DNA of 64,000 nucleotides from Salinimicrobium sp963709775 (lineage in GTDB: Bacteria > Bacteroidota > Bacteroidia > Flavobacteriales > Flavobacteriaceae). Below, one piece after another: positions 50,329 to 58,701 of this stretch; position 1 is the stretch's first letter; each line of letters begins with the position of its first letter. The position numbers and the translations under genes are program-made. Under the pieces are notes generated by a model. It ran no database searches, was not told the origin of the DNA, and saw only the letters and a program-made list of their open reading frames with translations. The stretch is from NCBI GenBank assembly GCA_963709775.1, contig CAVPXS010000007.1:483367-547366 (forward strand), read 5' to 3'.

Positions 50329-52134
50329 TTAACTATAAATCGACTGAATAAAATCCTGGTACTTCTCTATGATCGTTTTTCGTTTCAGCTTAAGGGTAGG
50401 AGTTAATTCCCCGCCTTCAATGGTCCACTCATTTGGAATTAACCGGAATTTCTTGATCTGTTCTACCGGATTAAAATCCTGGTTGAATTTCGTGACAGAT
50501 GCGCTAATCAATTCCCTCGCCTCGCTATCGTGCAGCACCTTGTCGTTTCCGGGATAAGGTTTTTCCTGTTCCAAATACCATTTTTTCAAGGCTTCAAAAG
50601 CCGGGACCACCAGGGCTCCTACAAATTTTTGTAGTTCCCCTACCACCATGATCTGCTCGATCCAGGGGCTCTCTACCATCTTATTTTCAATAGGCTGAGG
50701 TGCCACAAATTTTCCGCCGCTGGTTTTGATGAGTTCTTTCTTTCTATCGGTGATCTTCAGGAATTTTCCGTCTATCATTTTTCCAATGTCGCCGGTACGC
50801 AGCCATTCTCCTTCCATCACCTCTTCAGTAAGATCGGGTCTTTTATAATAGCCAATCATCACGTTTGGTCCTTTGCACAGAATTTCGCCATCTTCGGCTA
50901 TTTTCACCTCAACATCCTTCAGCAGTGGTCCTACCGAGCCGAACATCCTGTTCTTTTCGTTGTAACGATTCCCACTAATTATAGGTGAAGCTTCGGTGAG
51001 ACCGTAACCTTCCTGTATCACGATGTCGGCTGCAGTAAAGATCTTCAGCAAACGTACCTGGCATGCAGCAGCTCCTGTAATGATAGATTTGATCTCGCCA
51101 CCAAGGGCCTCTCTCCATTTGCTGAAGATAAGCTTGTTGGCCAACGCGAGCTGCAACTTATAACTAAGGCTTTTTGGCTGATTGATCTCAAAACGCTCTG
51201 CCAGGTCCAGCGCCCAAAAGAATAATTTCTTTTTAATTCCTGTTAATTGATTTCCTTTGGCTAGAATGCCTTCATAAATTTTCTCAAGAAGGCGGGGGAC
51301 AGTAGTAAAAAGAGTGGGTTTAACTTCCTTAAGGTTTGCAGCTATGGTATCCATACTTTCGGCATAATAGACCGCTGCCCCGCTGTAAAAGAAGCAATAG
51401 GTTGCCATGCGTTCAAAAGCATGGTTAAGCGGCAGGAAACTTATCACTCTTTTTCCCTGAACTCCCACCTCCTGAATAACATCGGCAGCACCAAGGGAGT
51501 TGCTAACGATGTTGCGGTGTGACAACATCACGCCTTTTGGAGTTCCGGTTGTTCCTGAAGTATAAAGAATGCTGGCAAGATCTGTTTCCTTTACAGCTGC
51601 TTTTAGCTGTTGAACCTGAGACTTCATCTCTGGTGTAAGCTCCTTCATTAATTGAGTTAGTTGAGGTAACCCGGGCACTTCCTTAAAAGAATAGACCTGC
51701 TGTAAAGCCGGTAAATTCTCCCTGATCTCTTTTATCTTTTTATAAAGAGATTCATCTCCAACGAAGATCATTTTTACCCCTGCATCTTCCAGAATGAATT
51801 GCAATTCTTTATTGGTGATATTTGGATAAACGGGAACAGACACAGCCCCAATCTGCTGAATTGCCAAATCCACCATCATCCATTCGGGACAGTTCTGGCT
51901 AATGATTCCAATTTTATCTTTCCCTTCTATGCTGTCGTCACCTGCGGAAAATCCCATGTTTAAAAGTGAGGCACTTATTTGATCTGCTTTTTCACTCACC
52001 TCCCGGGTGCTGTATTTTCTCCACTCACCATTTTCTTTAGCAGCAAGCATATCGGGTAGGGGGAAATTCTCAAGTTGATAACTAAGGCAGTCAAAAAGCC
52101 GCTTTGGATTTTGTTTAGATGCCATTTGGTTCAT
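50329..52134 (-). CDS. fadD: long-chain fatty acid--CoA ligase (AMP-forming)
   Basis: This 601-residue ANL-superfamily enzyme activates long-chain fatty acids. The P-loop is SILYTSGTTGTPKGVMLSH, and motif A5-like IQEGYGLTEASPIISGNRY follows. A7/A8 is LRTGDIGKMIDGKFLKITDR with KKELIKTSGGKFVAPQPIE, and the catalytic Lys region lies in LTPTLKLKRKTI near the end. It belongs to the FAA1-like group of peripheral membrane ligases. Met1 and Met4 are alternative starts. It is convergent with the tRNA operon and is a single-gene unit. Confidence 0.93.
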   Translation of the reverse strand: MNQMASKQNPKRLFDCLSYQLENFPLPDMLAAKENGEWRKYSTREVSEKADQISASLLNMGFSAGDDSIEGKDKIGIISQNCPEWMMVDLAIQQIGAVSVPVYPNITNKELQFILEDAGVKMIFVGDESLYKKIKEIRENLPALQQVYSFKEVPGLPQLTQLMKELTPEMKSQVQQLKAAVKETDLASILYTSGTTGTPKGVMLSHRNIVSNSLGAADVIQEVGVQGKRVISFLPLNHAFERMATYCFFYSGAAVYYAESMDTIAANLKEVKPTLFTTVPRLLEKIYEGILAKGNQLTGIKKKLFFWALDLAERFEINQPKSLSYKLQLALANKLIFSKWREALGGEIKSIITGAAACQVRLLKIFTAADIVIQEGYGLTEASPIISGNRYNEKNRMFGSVGPLLKDVEVKIAEDGEILCKGPNVMIGYYKRPDLTEEVMEGEWLRTGDIGKMIDGKFLKITDRKKELIKTSGGKFVAPQPIENKMVESPWIEQIMVVGELQKFVGALVVPAFEALKKWYLEQEKPYPGNDKVLHDSEARELISASVTKFNQDFNPVEQIKKFRLIPNEWTIEGGELTPTLKLKRKTIIEKYQDFIQSIYS

Positions 52135-52260
52135 TTATCATTTAAGTTATAAAAAATCTTTTTTCTCCGGGCAGTTGTTAGGGACTATTCCGGGAGTGTA
52201 AAAATATCACATATTCAAATTAATAAGGCATGGGAGCGTCTTTAAATATTGGAGAAAAAA

Positions 52261-52296
52261 AAGCCGGCAACGTTTTAAATAAAACACTGCCGGCTT
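52261..52296 (-). terminator. long hairpin terminator after proC
   Basis: AAGCCGGCA / TGCCGGCTT is a 9-bp GC-rich stem. An inner GTTTT/AAAAC pairing extends it. It lies 20 bases after the proC stop, with A-rich DNA on its minus-strand exit that reads as T's. Confidence 0.85.
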
Positions 52297-52315
52297 AATA
52301 TAGTTCTAAATTTTT

Positions 52316-53122
52316 CTAACTCTCTTCTCCAAGTTCTACAGCCCGGTCAAAAGCGGCGTAGGCAGCGTCTTTGATCAATTCCTTTACATTGTTGTCATCC
52401 ATAGAATCCAGGGCTGCACGGGTAGTTCCTCCTTTTGAGGCCACCCTGTCCATCCATAGCGTAGGGGAAAGATCATTTTGGTTGAATAATTCCACTGCTC
52501 CTTCAAAGGTTTGGCTTACCAGTACCCGGGAATCGTGTTCCGAAAAGCCCATTTTAAGAGCTGCTTCCAGCATAGAGTTCATAAAGTAAAAAACATATGC
52601 GGGACCACTACCCGATATTCCTGTTGAGGCATCTATAAAGTTCTCATTCTTAACATGAATGGACTCTCCGGTCGTGTCGAGAAGATTTCTTATCATAAGC
52701 AACTCCACTCTTGAGACTTCCTTACTTTCGGTGTAGGAGGTAACCCCCTTTCCTACCTGGGCAGGTAAATTTGGCATTGACCTTACAACTTTTTTAATTC
52801 CCAGGCCTTCCTGAATCCTGCCAATGGTAACTCCGGCCATTAAAGAAACAGCAATTTGTTCTTTATGCATCAATGGCTTCATTCTTTCAAATAGTTCTTC
52901 GCTGTGAAAAGGTTTAACAGCAACAAAAACCACATCGGCTTCGGGTAAGGCATCTTCGAGTTTTTCATGAACATCAAAAATTCCCATATCCTTCAGCAGA
53001 ACGGTCTTGTCTGGCGACACATCATAAATCATCAGCTTTCGCCTGTTTAAAAATGTTGATGATGCCATCCCTTCTGCGTAGGTAAGGCCCATATTTCCTC
53101 CTCCAATAACTAAAACTTTCAT
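52316..53122 (-). CDS. proC: pyrroline-5-carboxylate reductase
   Basis: The 268-residue NAD(P)H-dependent enzyme catalyses the last step of proline synthesis. KVLVIGGGNMGLTYAEGM is the Rossmann loop and VVFVAVKPFHSEELFERM follows. VVRSMPNLPAQVGKGVTSYT and ISGSGPAYVFYFMNSMLEA are signature segments. The C-terminal LWMDRVASKGGTTRAALDSM contains the substrate-binding loop. It is a single gene with a strong terminator. Confidence 0.96.
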   Translation of the reverse strand: MKVLVIGGGNMGLTYAEGMASSTFLNRRKLMIYDVSPDKTVLLKDMGIFDVHEKLEDALPEADVVFVAVKPFHSEELFERMKPLMHKEQIAVSLMAGVTIGRIQEGLGIKKVVRSMPNLPAQVGKGVTSYTESKEVSRVELLMIRNLLDTTGESIHVKNENFIDASTGISGSGPAYVFYFMNSMLEAALKMGFSEHDSRVLVSQTFEGAVELFNQNDLSPTLWMDRVASKGGTTRAALDSMDDNNVKELIKDAAYAAFDRAVELGEES

Positions 53123-53339
53123 TACTTTAATATTTTGTAGAGTTTGTGCAAAGACTGTACAGGATCGCTCCTTAAAATAATAAATTCTGAAGTTTCTTTT
53201 CTGAATTTCATTAATCCCTGTAATAATCAGGCTTCTACGATATTTTTCCCTTCTAATCTAATCCCGACATTTCGTCAATAACCTGAAAAGGCGTCAGTAT
53301 CTGAGGCACTTCAGCAGGAAAACTTATGGGTTTAATTGA

Positions 53340-53347
53340 TATATTTG
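53340..53347 (+). promoter_or_regulatory. -7 box of the M28 peptidase gene
   Basis: TATATTTG lies 29 bases before ATG 53377. A convincing -33 element is not seen. Confidence 0.4.
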
Positions 53348-53376
53348 GTCAAAACAGGTTTAAAACATTCGTACTT

Positions 53377-54933
53377 ATGAGAAAATTTTCAGGAATATTG
53401 GTGCTATGGGCGCTCCTCTTGGGGCAGTTCTCTTTTGCACAAACCAACGATGAGGTCATTCAAAGTATCGTTCAGGAAGCCGAAGAGAATTCCAAACTTG
53501 AAGAACTGGCGCACCAGTTGCTTGACAGTATTGGCCCCAGGTTGGTAGGAACTCCTCAAATGAACAATGCTCACAACTGGGCAGTAAAGAAATTCGAAAG
53601 CTGGGATATCCCGGCCGAAAAGCAAAAGTGGGGCGAATGGCGCGGCTGGGAACGTGGGATAACGCATATTGATATGATCGAGCCGCGCGTACAAAGCCTT
53701 GAAGGAAGACAGCTGGCCTGGAGTCCTTCAACCGGAAAGAAACCTGTGACCGCCGAGGTGATCACGCTGCCCGAAACTGTTTCAGACTCTATGGCTTTTC
53801 AACGCTGGCTTCCAAACGTGAAAGGGAAATTTGTGCTTATTTCAATGAAAGAACCAACCGGGCGGCCAGATTATAACTGGGAAGAGTTCGCAACCGAAGC
53901 ATCTTTTGAAAAAATGAAACGCGAACGTCAGGAACAAACTGAGGCCTGGAGAGATAAATTCCGCACAATGGGTTATACCTCCCGCACCTTGCCCGCAGCT
54001 CTTGAAAATGCAGGAGCTGTTGGGGTTATTACTTCCAACTGGTCCGACGGATTTGGAGTGAACAAGATCTTTGGAGCCTACACTAAAAAAGTGCCGACAC
54101 TGGATCTTGCCCTTGAAGACTACGGAATGCTTTACAGGCTGGCCGAAAATGGCAGCAAACCAAAAATTAGGGTAACTGCGGAATCTAAAGACCTTGGGAT
54201 GGTCCCGACTTTCAACACCATTGCTACTATCGAGGGAAGCGAATTACCTGAAGAATATGTAATACTATCGGCTCATTTTGATTCCTGGGATGGAGGAACC
54301 GGTGCGACCGATAATGGTACCGGAGTTATTGTAATGATGGAAGCTGCAAGAATTCTAAAGGAGCATTATCCTAACCCAAAGCGTACAATTGTCGTTGGTT
54401 TGTGGGGTAGCGAAGAGCAGGGGCTTAATGGTTCCCGTGCTTTTGTAGAAGATCACCCCGAAATTGTGAAGAATACCCAGGCGGTTTTCAATCAGGACAA
54501 CGGCACAGGAAGAGTGGTGCGTATTTCGGGTAATGGCTTATTACACGCTTATGATTATGTGGGAGACTGGCTTTCTAAAGTGCCCGATACTGTTGCAGAT
54601 CATGTGGAGACTAACTTCCCCGGAAGACCGGGTCGCGGCGGATCTGATTATGCATCATTTCTCGCCGCCGGAGTGCCTGCATTTAATTTAAGTTCTCTTA
54701 ACTGGTCCTATTGGAACTACACCTGGCACACCAACCGTGATACCTATGACAAGATCGTATTTGATGATGTGAGAAATAATGTCATCCTTACTGCAGTACT
54801 TGCTTATATGGCAAGTGAAGATGAGGAGGTGACTTCCAGAGAGCAGATCAAGCTGCCGAATAACGAACGAACCGGAGAACCTGAAACCTGGCCTGAGCCA
54901 AGTTCCCCAACCCGAAAAGGCGGAGTGAAATAA
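53377..54933 (+). CDS. secreted M28-family aminopeptidase/carboxypeptidase
   Basis: The 518-residue protein has a signal peptide (RKFSGILVLWALLLGQFSFA), a PA-like insert (AALENAGAVGVITSNW), and an M28 zinc peptidase domain. Zinc ligands are His and Asp in ILSAHFDSWDGGTGATDNGT, the catalytic Glu and ligand Glu in GLWGSEEQGLNGSRAF, Asp in VFNQDNGTG, and the final His in YTWHTNRDTYDKI. It is periplasmic or extracellular and trims peptides. The C-terminus ends without a T9SS sorting domain. ATG 53377 is chosen; a longer frame from 53326 crosses the promoter. Confidence 0.91.
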   Translation: MRKFSGILVLWALLLGQFSFAQTNDEVIQSIVQEAEENSKLEELAHQLLDSIGPRLVGTPQMNNAHNWAVKKFESWDIPAEKQKWGEWRGWERGITHIDMIEPRVQSLEGRQLAWSPSTGKKPVTAEVITLPETVSDSMAFQRWLPNVKGKFVLISMKEPTGRPDYNWEEFATEASFEKMKRERQEQTEAWRDKFRTMGYTSRTLPAALENAGAVGVITSNWSDGFGVNKIFGAYTKKVPTLDLALEDYGMLYRLAENGSKPKIRVTAESKDLGMVPTFNTIATIEGSELPEEYVILSAHFDSWDGGTGATDNGTGVIVMMEAARILKEHYPNPKRTIVVGLWGSEEQGLNGSRAFVEDHPEIVKNTQAVFNQDNGTGRVVRISGNGLLHAYDYVGDWLSKVPDTVADHVETNFPGRPGRGGSDYASFLAAGVPAFNLSSLNWSYWNYTWHTNRDTYDKIVFDDVRNNVILTAVLAYMASEDEEVTSREQIKLPNNERTGEPETWPEPSSPTRKGGVK

Positions 54934-54936
54934 AAA

Positions 54937-54953
54937 AAGCGCAAGTTGCGCTT
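54937..54953 (+). terminator. terminator after the M28 peptidase gene
   Basis: AAGCGCAA-G-TTGCGCTT is a perfect stem 3 bases after the stop, but the loop is tiny and the T-tract is weak. Confidence 0.55.
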
Positions 54954-54988
54954 CTGGAATATTATATAAAGCTGCAGGAAAAACTCTG

Positions 54989-55009
54989 TCACTAAGGTGT
55001 CAAAAAGGG
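54989..55009. repeat. inverted third copy of the TA-flanking motif
   Basis: CTAAGGTGTCAAAAAGGG is the reverse complement of CCCTTTTTGACACCTTAG, the core of the repeat next to hemJ (about 28132-28149). It is intergenic, just before the end of the HD-hydrolase gene. Confidence 0.6.
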
Positions 55010-55027
55010 GATTTTTTGCAGCTATTT

Positions 55028-55552
55028 TTATTTTAAGTTGAGAGCTTTTTTGCCTTCGCTGACTTCTTTACACGCTTTCTCAAAAAGAATTGGATCGCCA
55101 CCCACCAGAACTTTGGTGAGCTTATCCATTTCGGAAAGATATTTGGGGCCGAAGCTTGGATTGTTTTTAACAATGTCGGGAGTATTATCGATGACATCTG
55201 CCAGTTTAATGGTCTTTGCCTCATTGCTGATGGTTGCCTGTCGCACCACCTCCTTATCTTTTCTCCTGCGCCGGTTTAAATGGGGATATTTCTCTTTTAC
55301 AAATTCATCTGTAAGTTCCTCTACCAGCTGAGCCACTTTATTTCCAAACTTCTTTTTGATCTCTTCAATTTCCACCGGCGTATCTTCCACCACATCATGC
55401 AGGTATGCCGCGCAGATCATTTCGGTAGTATGAGAAACGGTGCGAACGGTCTCTGCAACTCTTTTAGGATGTTCAATGTAGAGTTCTTCAGAATATTTTC
55501 GCAGTTGTTCCCCATGTGCCTTCCGTGCAAACTCTAAGGCTTTCTCTTCCAT
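55028..55552 (-). CDS. HD-domain hydrolase resembling the SpoT/MESH1 hydrolase module
   Basis: The 174-residue single-domain HD protein shows EKALEFARKAHGEQLRKYSE, HPKRVAETV, AAYLHDVVEDTPVEIEEIKK (His-Asp), KLADVIDNTPDI and KVLVGGD. The HDVVEDT motif and the AxxAHxGQxRK-like front are those of (p)ppGpp hydrolase domains. No synthetase, TGS or ACT domain is present. It may hydrolyse (p)ppGpp or another nucleotide; the activity is unproven. A bracketed T-rich gap separates it from the M28 gene. Confidence 0.82.
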   Translation of the reverse strand: MEEKALEFARKAHGEQLRKYSEELYIEHPKRVAETVRTVSHTTEMICAAYLHDVVEDTPVEIEEIKKKFGNKVAQLVEELTDEFVKEKYPHLNRRRRKDKEVVRQATISNEAKTIKLADVIDNTPDIVKNNPSFGPKYLSEMDKLTKVLVGGDPILFEKACKEVSEGKKALNLK

Positions 55553-55636
55553 ATCTTTTATTTTTAAAATAGGGAATTTTTTTGAAGTTGAAAAAGAGCG
55601 AATAAAAAAGAGGCCCTTAAAAAGTTATTAAAATCG

Positions 55637-55696
55637 TCATCCTGAATTTATTTCAGAATTTCCTGCACGAGAACCTGAAAATTAGTTCAGGCTCAT
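55637..55696. repeat. REP-like palindromic element
   Basis: GTCATCCTGAATTTATTTCAG, then TTTCCTGCACGAGAACCTGA and AAATTAGTTCAGG, form an imperfect long inverted repeat around CTGCACGAG. Similar GTCATCCTGAA-type strings recur between flavobacterial genes (from memory). It differs from the RAYT-associated palindromes. Confidence 0.6.
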
Positions 55697-55724
55697 GCAT
55701 AATTTGATTTACTTTTTAAGGACC

Positions 55725-55745
55725 TCCTAAAATGTCATTTTAGGA
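55725..55745 (-). terminator. terminator hairpin after the repeat lipoprotein
   Basis: TCCTAAAATG-T-CATTTTAGGA is a perfect 10-bp stem immediately downstream (minus strand) of the lipoprotein gene. Confidence 0.65.
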
Positions 55746-55746
55746 A

Positions 55747-56121
55747 CTATTTGTTTAGAGGCGCTCCCACAGGAATTGAACAATCGTGTCCCGGTTCTCC
55801 ATGTGCAGGATTCACGCTTGGGGTTTGATCTACCCTAATCGGCGAAACCGAAGTTGAAGGCAATTGGCTGGTAGGAGTAGGGTTGGGAGTACTTCCCGCA
55901 CTGGCATTCAATGGTGCACCAACCGGAAGATCACACCTGTGGCCCGGCAAACCATGGGCAGGGTTCACCTTTACTTCTTCGGTCCCTTCGGCTTTAGAAG
56001 TGGTTTCGGTAGTTTCCTGTGGCGTGGCTTCGGCAGTCTTCTCTTCGTCTTTGCAGGAAACCATAAGGATCAATCCCAGGACAACTATAATGTAATTAAG
56101 CTTTAAATTTTTCATTTTCAA
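55747..56121 (-). CDS. lipoprotein with two NPAHGxPGHxC repeats
   Basis: This 124-residue lipoprotein has a signal IIVVLGLILMVSCKDEE (Cys23), then a low-complexity Thr/Glu linker. Two near-identical repeats follow: NPAHGLPGHRCDLPVGAPLN (53-72) and NPAHGEPGHDCSIPVGAPLN (104-123), joined by a Pro/Ser-rich spacer. Each has a H-x3-GH-x-C arrangement that could bind metal or heme, and ends in VGAPLN. I do not know a characterised family. The gene overlaps nothing and lies 1 base after the DUF1028 gene on the same strand. Confidence 0.75.
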   Translation of the reverse strand: MKMKNLKLNYIIVVLGLILMVSCKDEEKTAEATPQETTETTSKAEGTEEVKVNPAHGLPGHRCDLPVGAPLNASAGSTPNPTPTSQLPSTSVSPIRVDQTPSVNPAHGEPGHDCSIPVGAPLNK

Positions 56122-56122
56122 T

Positions 56123-57115
56123 TTATTTTATGAGGTTCAGTAATTCTTGTGACGGGATGTTAAGGAGCCCTGCAGACGGTAATCTACGGGTCATTTCCTT
56201 CCAGTTTTCATCTTCTTTAAAAACAGCTTCAAAAATGGGTTTTGCTTCGTCCATTCTTCCGCTGTTTGCGAGTGCTACTGCAGTCCAGTACTGCATTTCC
56301 AGGTTATCGGGAAACAATTCCATGGCATTCCCATATTCTTCCAGCGCTTTGTCTACTTTGTTCGCTTCCATAGCCAGGTCACCGCGGTTCATGAATTCAT
56401 AGGCGCGGGCAACCTTCAGCAAACGTTCCAGTTCTACCAGCGGTTGTTCATGATCGTCCACGCGAAGGTCGATCTTTTTTTCTTCCCATGCATTCTCAAC
56501 TTTCTCGGGACCAACAACTATGATTGCAGCCGACTGACTTCCGCGGATATCTCCCCCGGCGGCCTCGGCAGCCTGAAGCACTTTTAAAACCCTTTCGGCC
56601 AGTGGTAATTTCGCATTTTCAAGGAATGCCTTTTGCATAGCAGGCACTACAGTGGCATTGAGCATCATATTAGCCTGTACAGAATAATTTTTTCCGGTGA
56701 TATGATCTGCAGCTTCCACGCAGTTTTCGCCCGTATGAGCAGCAGTGTTTCCTGAAGTATCCAAAAATGCCACCTGACGGTACTCTTTTCCTTCATCTTG
56801 TGCCAACAGAATCCCCAATGCTTCGGAAGGTTGTTTTCCCTGTTCCATTAGCTCCAACCCTTGAGGTCCATAAGCCGGATTGACAAAGGATTGGGTCGCA
56901 ACCACTCCCACACCCGATTTTCCCCAGGACACAATTGAACCAACAGAAAACCAGTGACTCTGTACGCCCACAGCCATTTCTCCGGTTTCTGCATCTCTTG
57001 CCACTATAGAATAAGTATGTGCAAAAGCATCTTTCATGATCTCAGGATTTTTAGTCTGAGAATATACGGAAGTGCAGCAAAAGATGGCAAGTAGAGAAAG
57101 GATCTTCATGATCAA
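56123..57115 (-). CDS. DUF1028-family secreted Ntn-hydrolase-like protein
   Basis: The 330-residue protein has a signal peptide (KILSLLAIFCCTSVYS). The DUF1028 domain shows FAHTYSIVARDAETGEMAVG, VQSHWFSVGSIVSWGKSGVG, VVATQSFVNPAYGPQGLEL and GGDIRGSQSAAIIVV. The internal Ser/Thr-containing NTN-type architecture is proposed for the family but no substrate is established. Residues ~235-330 form a TPR-like helical tail. The downstream partner is the repeat lipoprotein gene, so the two may act together at the envelope. Confidence 0.85.
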   Translation of the reverse strand: MIMKILSLLAIFCCTSVYSQTKNPEIMKDAFAHTYSIVARDAETGEMAVGVQSHWFSVGSIVSWGKSGVGVVATQSFVNPAYGPQGLELMEQGKQPSEALGILLAQDEGKEYRQVAFLDTSGNTAAHTGENCVEAADHITGKNYSVQANMMLNATVVPAMQKAFLENAKLPLAERVLKVLQAAEAAGGDIRGSQSAAIIVVGPEKVENAWEEKKIDLRVDDHEQPLVELERLLKVARAYEFMNRGDLAMEANKVDKALEEYGNAMELFPDNLEMQYWTAVALANSGRMDEAKPIFEAVFKEDENWKEMTRRLPSAGLLNIPSQELLNLIK

Positions 57116-57384
57116 ATATTTTTTTAAATGTAATAAATATTCCTTTATCGGAAATATGGTGGCTGTTCCCGTAAATTCTGATGATTCTAATTAAATTATA
57201 TGAAGACTAAATTGCCAGAGATGGGAGTTCGCGAGATATTGGGATAAATTAATTTGCTGAATTAAGGTTGACGATCTGGGAACTTTTACAGGCACTCCAA
57301 ACAATGCCAGATAAACCCAACAAAAATCAAAAAACCTGATAATCATTGATCAACAGGTTTTTTAATCTTCTTTAAAAATTAAAG

Positions 57385-57456
57385 TAGCCTCGCCAAGAAT
57401 CGAACTTGGATCTACAGTTTAGGAAACTACTATTCTATCCATTGAACTACGAGGCC
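57385..57456 (-). tRNA. tRNA-Arg (CCT)
   Basis: The 72-base cloverleaf read on the minus strand has acceptor GGCCTCG/CGAGGCT, anticodon arm GTAGT-TTCCTAA-ACTGT with CCT, and T arm CCAAG-TTCGATT-CTTGG. The discriminator is A and CCA is not encoded. The D arm is short and the anticodon stem has two wobbles, so it is slightly irregular. Confidence 0.9.
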
Positions 57457-57578
57457 GGGTGGGGTGCAAATTTAAAAACTTCCATTAAGTAATCGTAAAA
57501 TAATATCAGAAAATGAAAAAATAGGCAAAACATGATCTTCAGGAATCCTGTAAATTAGTGACTCTAAAAATATTTAAA

Positions 57579-58700
57579 ATGCGAATCGTTCCTTTCCTCC
57601 TCATTGTCACTTTATTTTGTAGTTGCCAGTCAGCACAACCTCCCGAAATGAAATATTTTAAGGCTGAGCATGAAAATTTTAGCTATTCCGGGCGCAGTAT
57701 AAGTTCAGCAGAAGGAAGAGAGCTCATTGCTTCGGCAGCTTCGGTTAGCACCAGGGTTACGGGAGATACAGTTACTGTTTTCCTCAAGAGCAACAATGAA
57801 AACCATCAGTACGTAGCCGTAGAGCTCAATAAGGAACATTTAGGGCGGTTCAGTATTAAAAAGGATACTCTGAAGTTTGCACTTCCGGCTTCAGATTCTA
57901 CTAGTCTTCTCACGGTGTACAAAGAAACAGAAGCTTCTAACGGCAACATCATTTTTAATGGACTCCGGGTCCAAAATACAGAAAAGCCAGCCGAAGTAAA
58001 GCGTGCAAAGATCGAATTCATCGGGGATTCCATAACTTGTGGAATGGGTGCCGATACAAGTGAAATTAATTGTGAAGAAGGAGAATGGTATGATCAGCAC
58101 AGTGCTTATATGGCATATGGACCGCGAGTGGCGAGGGCGCTAGAGGTGGATTTTGAAGTGAATTGTGTTTCGGGTATGGGGATGTATAGGAACTGGAACG
58201 ACGAAGACCAACCCGTAATGCCCGACGTCTACCCTTATCTTCACCTCATCCCGAACAAGGGCCAAAAGGCTGAAGTAAAAGAGGAAAACGCGCCGCAAAT
58301 TGTAAGCATTGCTTTAGGTACAAATGATTTTTCTTTAGGGGACCAACAAAAGGAACGCTCACCTTTCAACGCAGAAAAGTTCAGGAAGAACTACATTGGA
58401 TTTATAAAAACAATTTTTGACAGGTATCCCAACACAAAGGTTGCCCTTATTTCCAGTCCTATGGCAGGTGAAAATGAAGGGGAGGAGTTGATTTCTATTC
58501 TTAAGGAAATTAAACGAGAACTGGCAGATCACCCTGTTGAGGTTTTCGAATTCCAAAAAATGACTTCAGAAGGCTGTACAGGCCACCCCAGTGTAGAAGA
58601 CCATGCAGCAATGGCTGAAAAATTGCTCCCTTTCTATCGTGAGCTTCTTTCAAAGGATTATTCGAAAAGTACCCCCATGTTAGAAGAAAAAACTTCATAA
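57579..58700 (+). CDS. SGNH-type carbohydrate esterase lipoprotein (CE2-like)
   Basis: The 373-residue lipoprotein (FLLIVTLFCSCQSAQ) has an N-terminal beta-sandwich (~30-150) and an SGNH hydrolase domain. Block I is IEFIGDSITCGMGADTS with the nucleophile Ser. Block III is SIALGTNDFSLGDQQ. Block V is SEGCTGHPSVEDHAAM with Asp/His. The two-domain layout is typical of acetylxylan-type CE2 esterases that deacetylate plant polysaccharides. ATG 57579 is preferred to a GTG 21 bases upstream. It starts the saccharolytic gene group; the O-acetylesterase gene begins 1 base after its stop. Confidence 0.87.
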   Translation: MRIVPFLLIVTLFCSCQSAQPPEMKYFKAEHENFSYSGRSISSAEGRELIASAASVSTRVTGDTVTVFLKSNNENHQYVAVELNKEHLGRFSIKKDTLKFALPASDSTSLLTVYKETEASNGNIIFNGLRVQNTEKPAEVKRAKIEFIGDSITCGMGADTSEINCEEGEWYDQHSAYMAYGPRVARALEVDFEVNCVSGMGMYRNWNDEDQPVMPDVYPYLHLIPNKGQKAEVKEENAPQIVSIALGTNDFSLGDQQKERSPFNAEKFRKNYIGFIKTIFDRYPNTKVALISSPMAGENEGEELISILKEIKRELADHPVEVFEFQKMTSEGCTGHPSVEDHAAMAEKLLPFYRELLSKDYSKSTPMLEEKTS

Positions 58701-58701
58701 A

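Noticed and set aside
57116..57384. Coding content in the gap beside tRNA-Arg
   Set aside because: There are no frames of note and only AT-rich DNA; an ACCTGATAATCATTGATCAACAGGTTTTTT hairpin before the tRNA's 3' end (about 57335-57365) may be a terminator but is weak.
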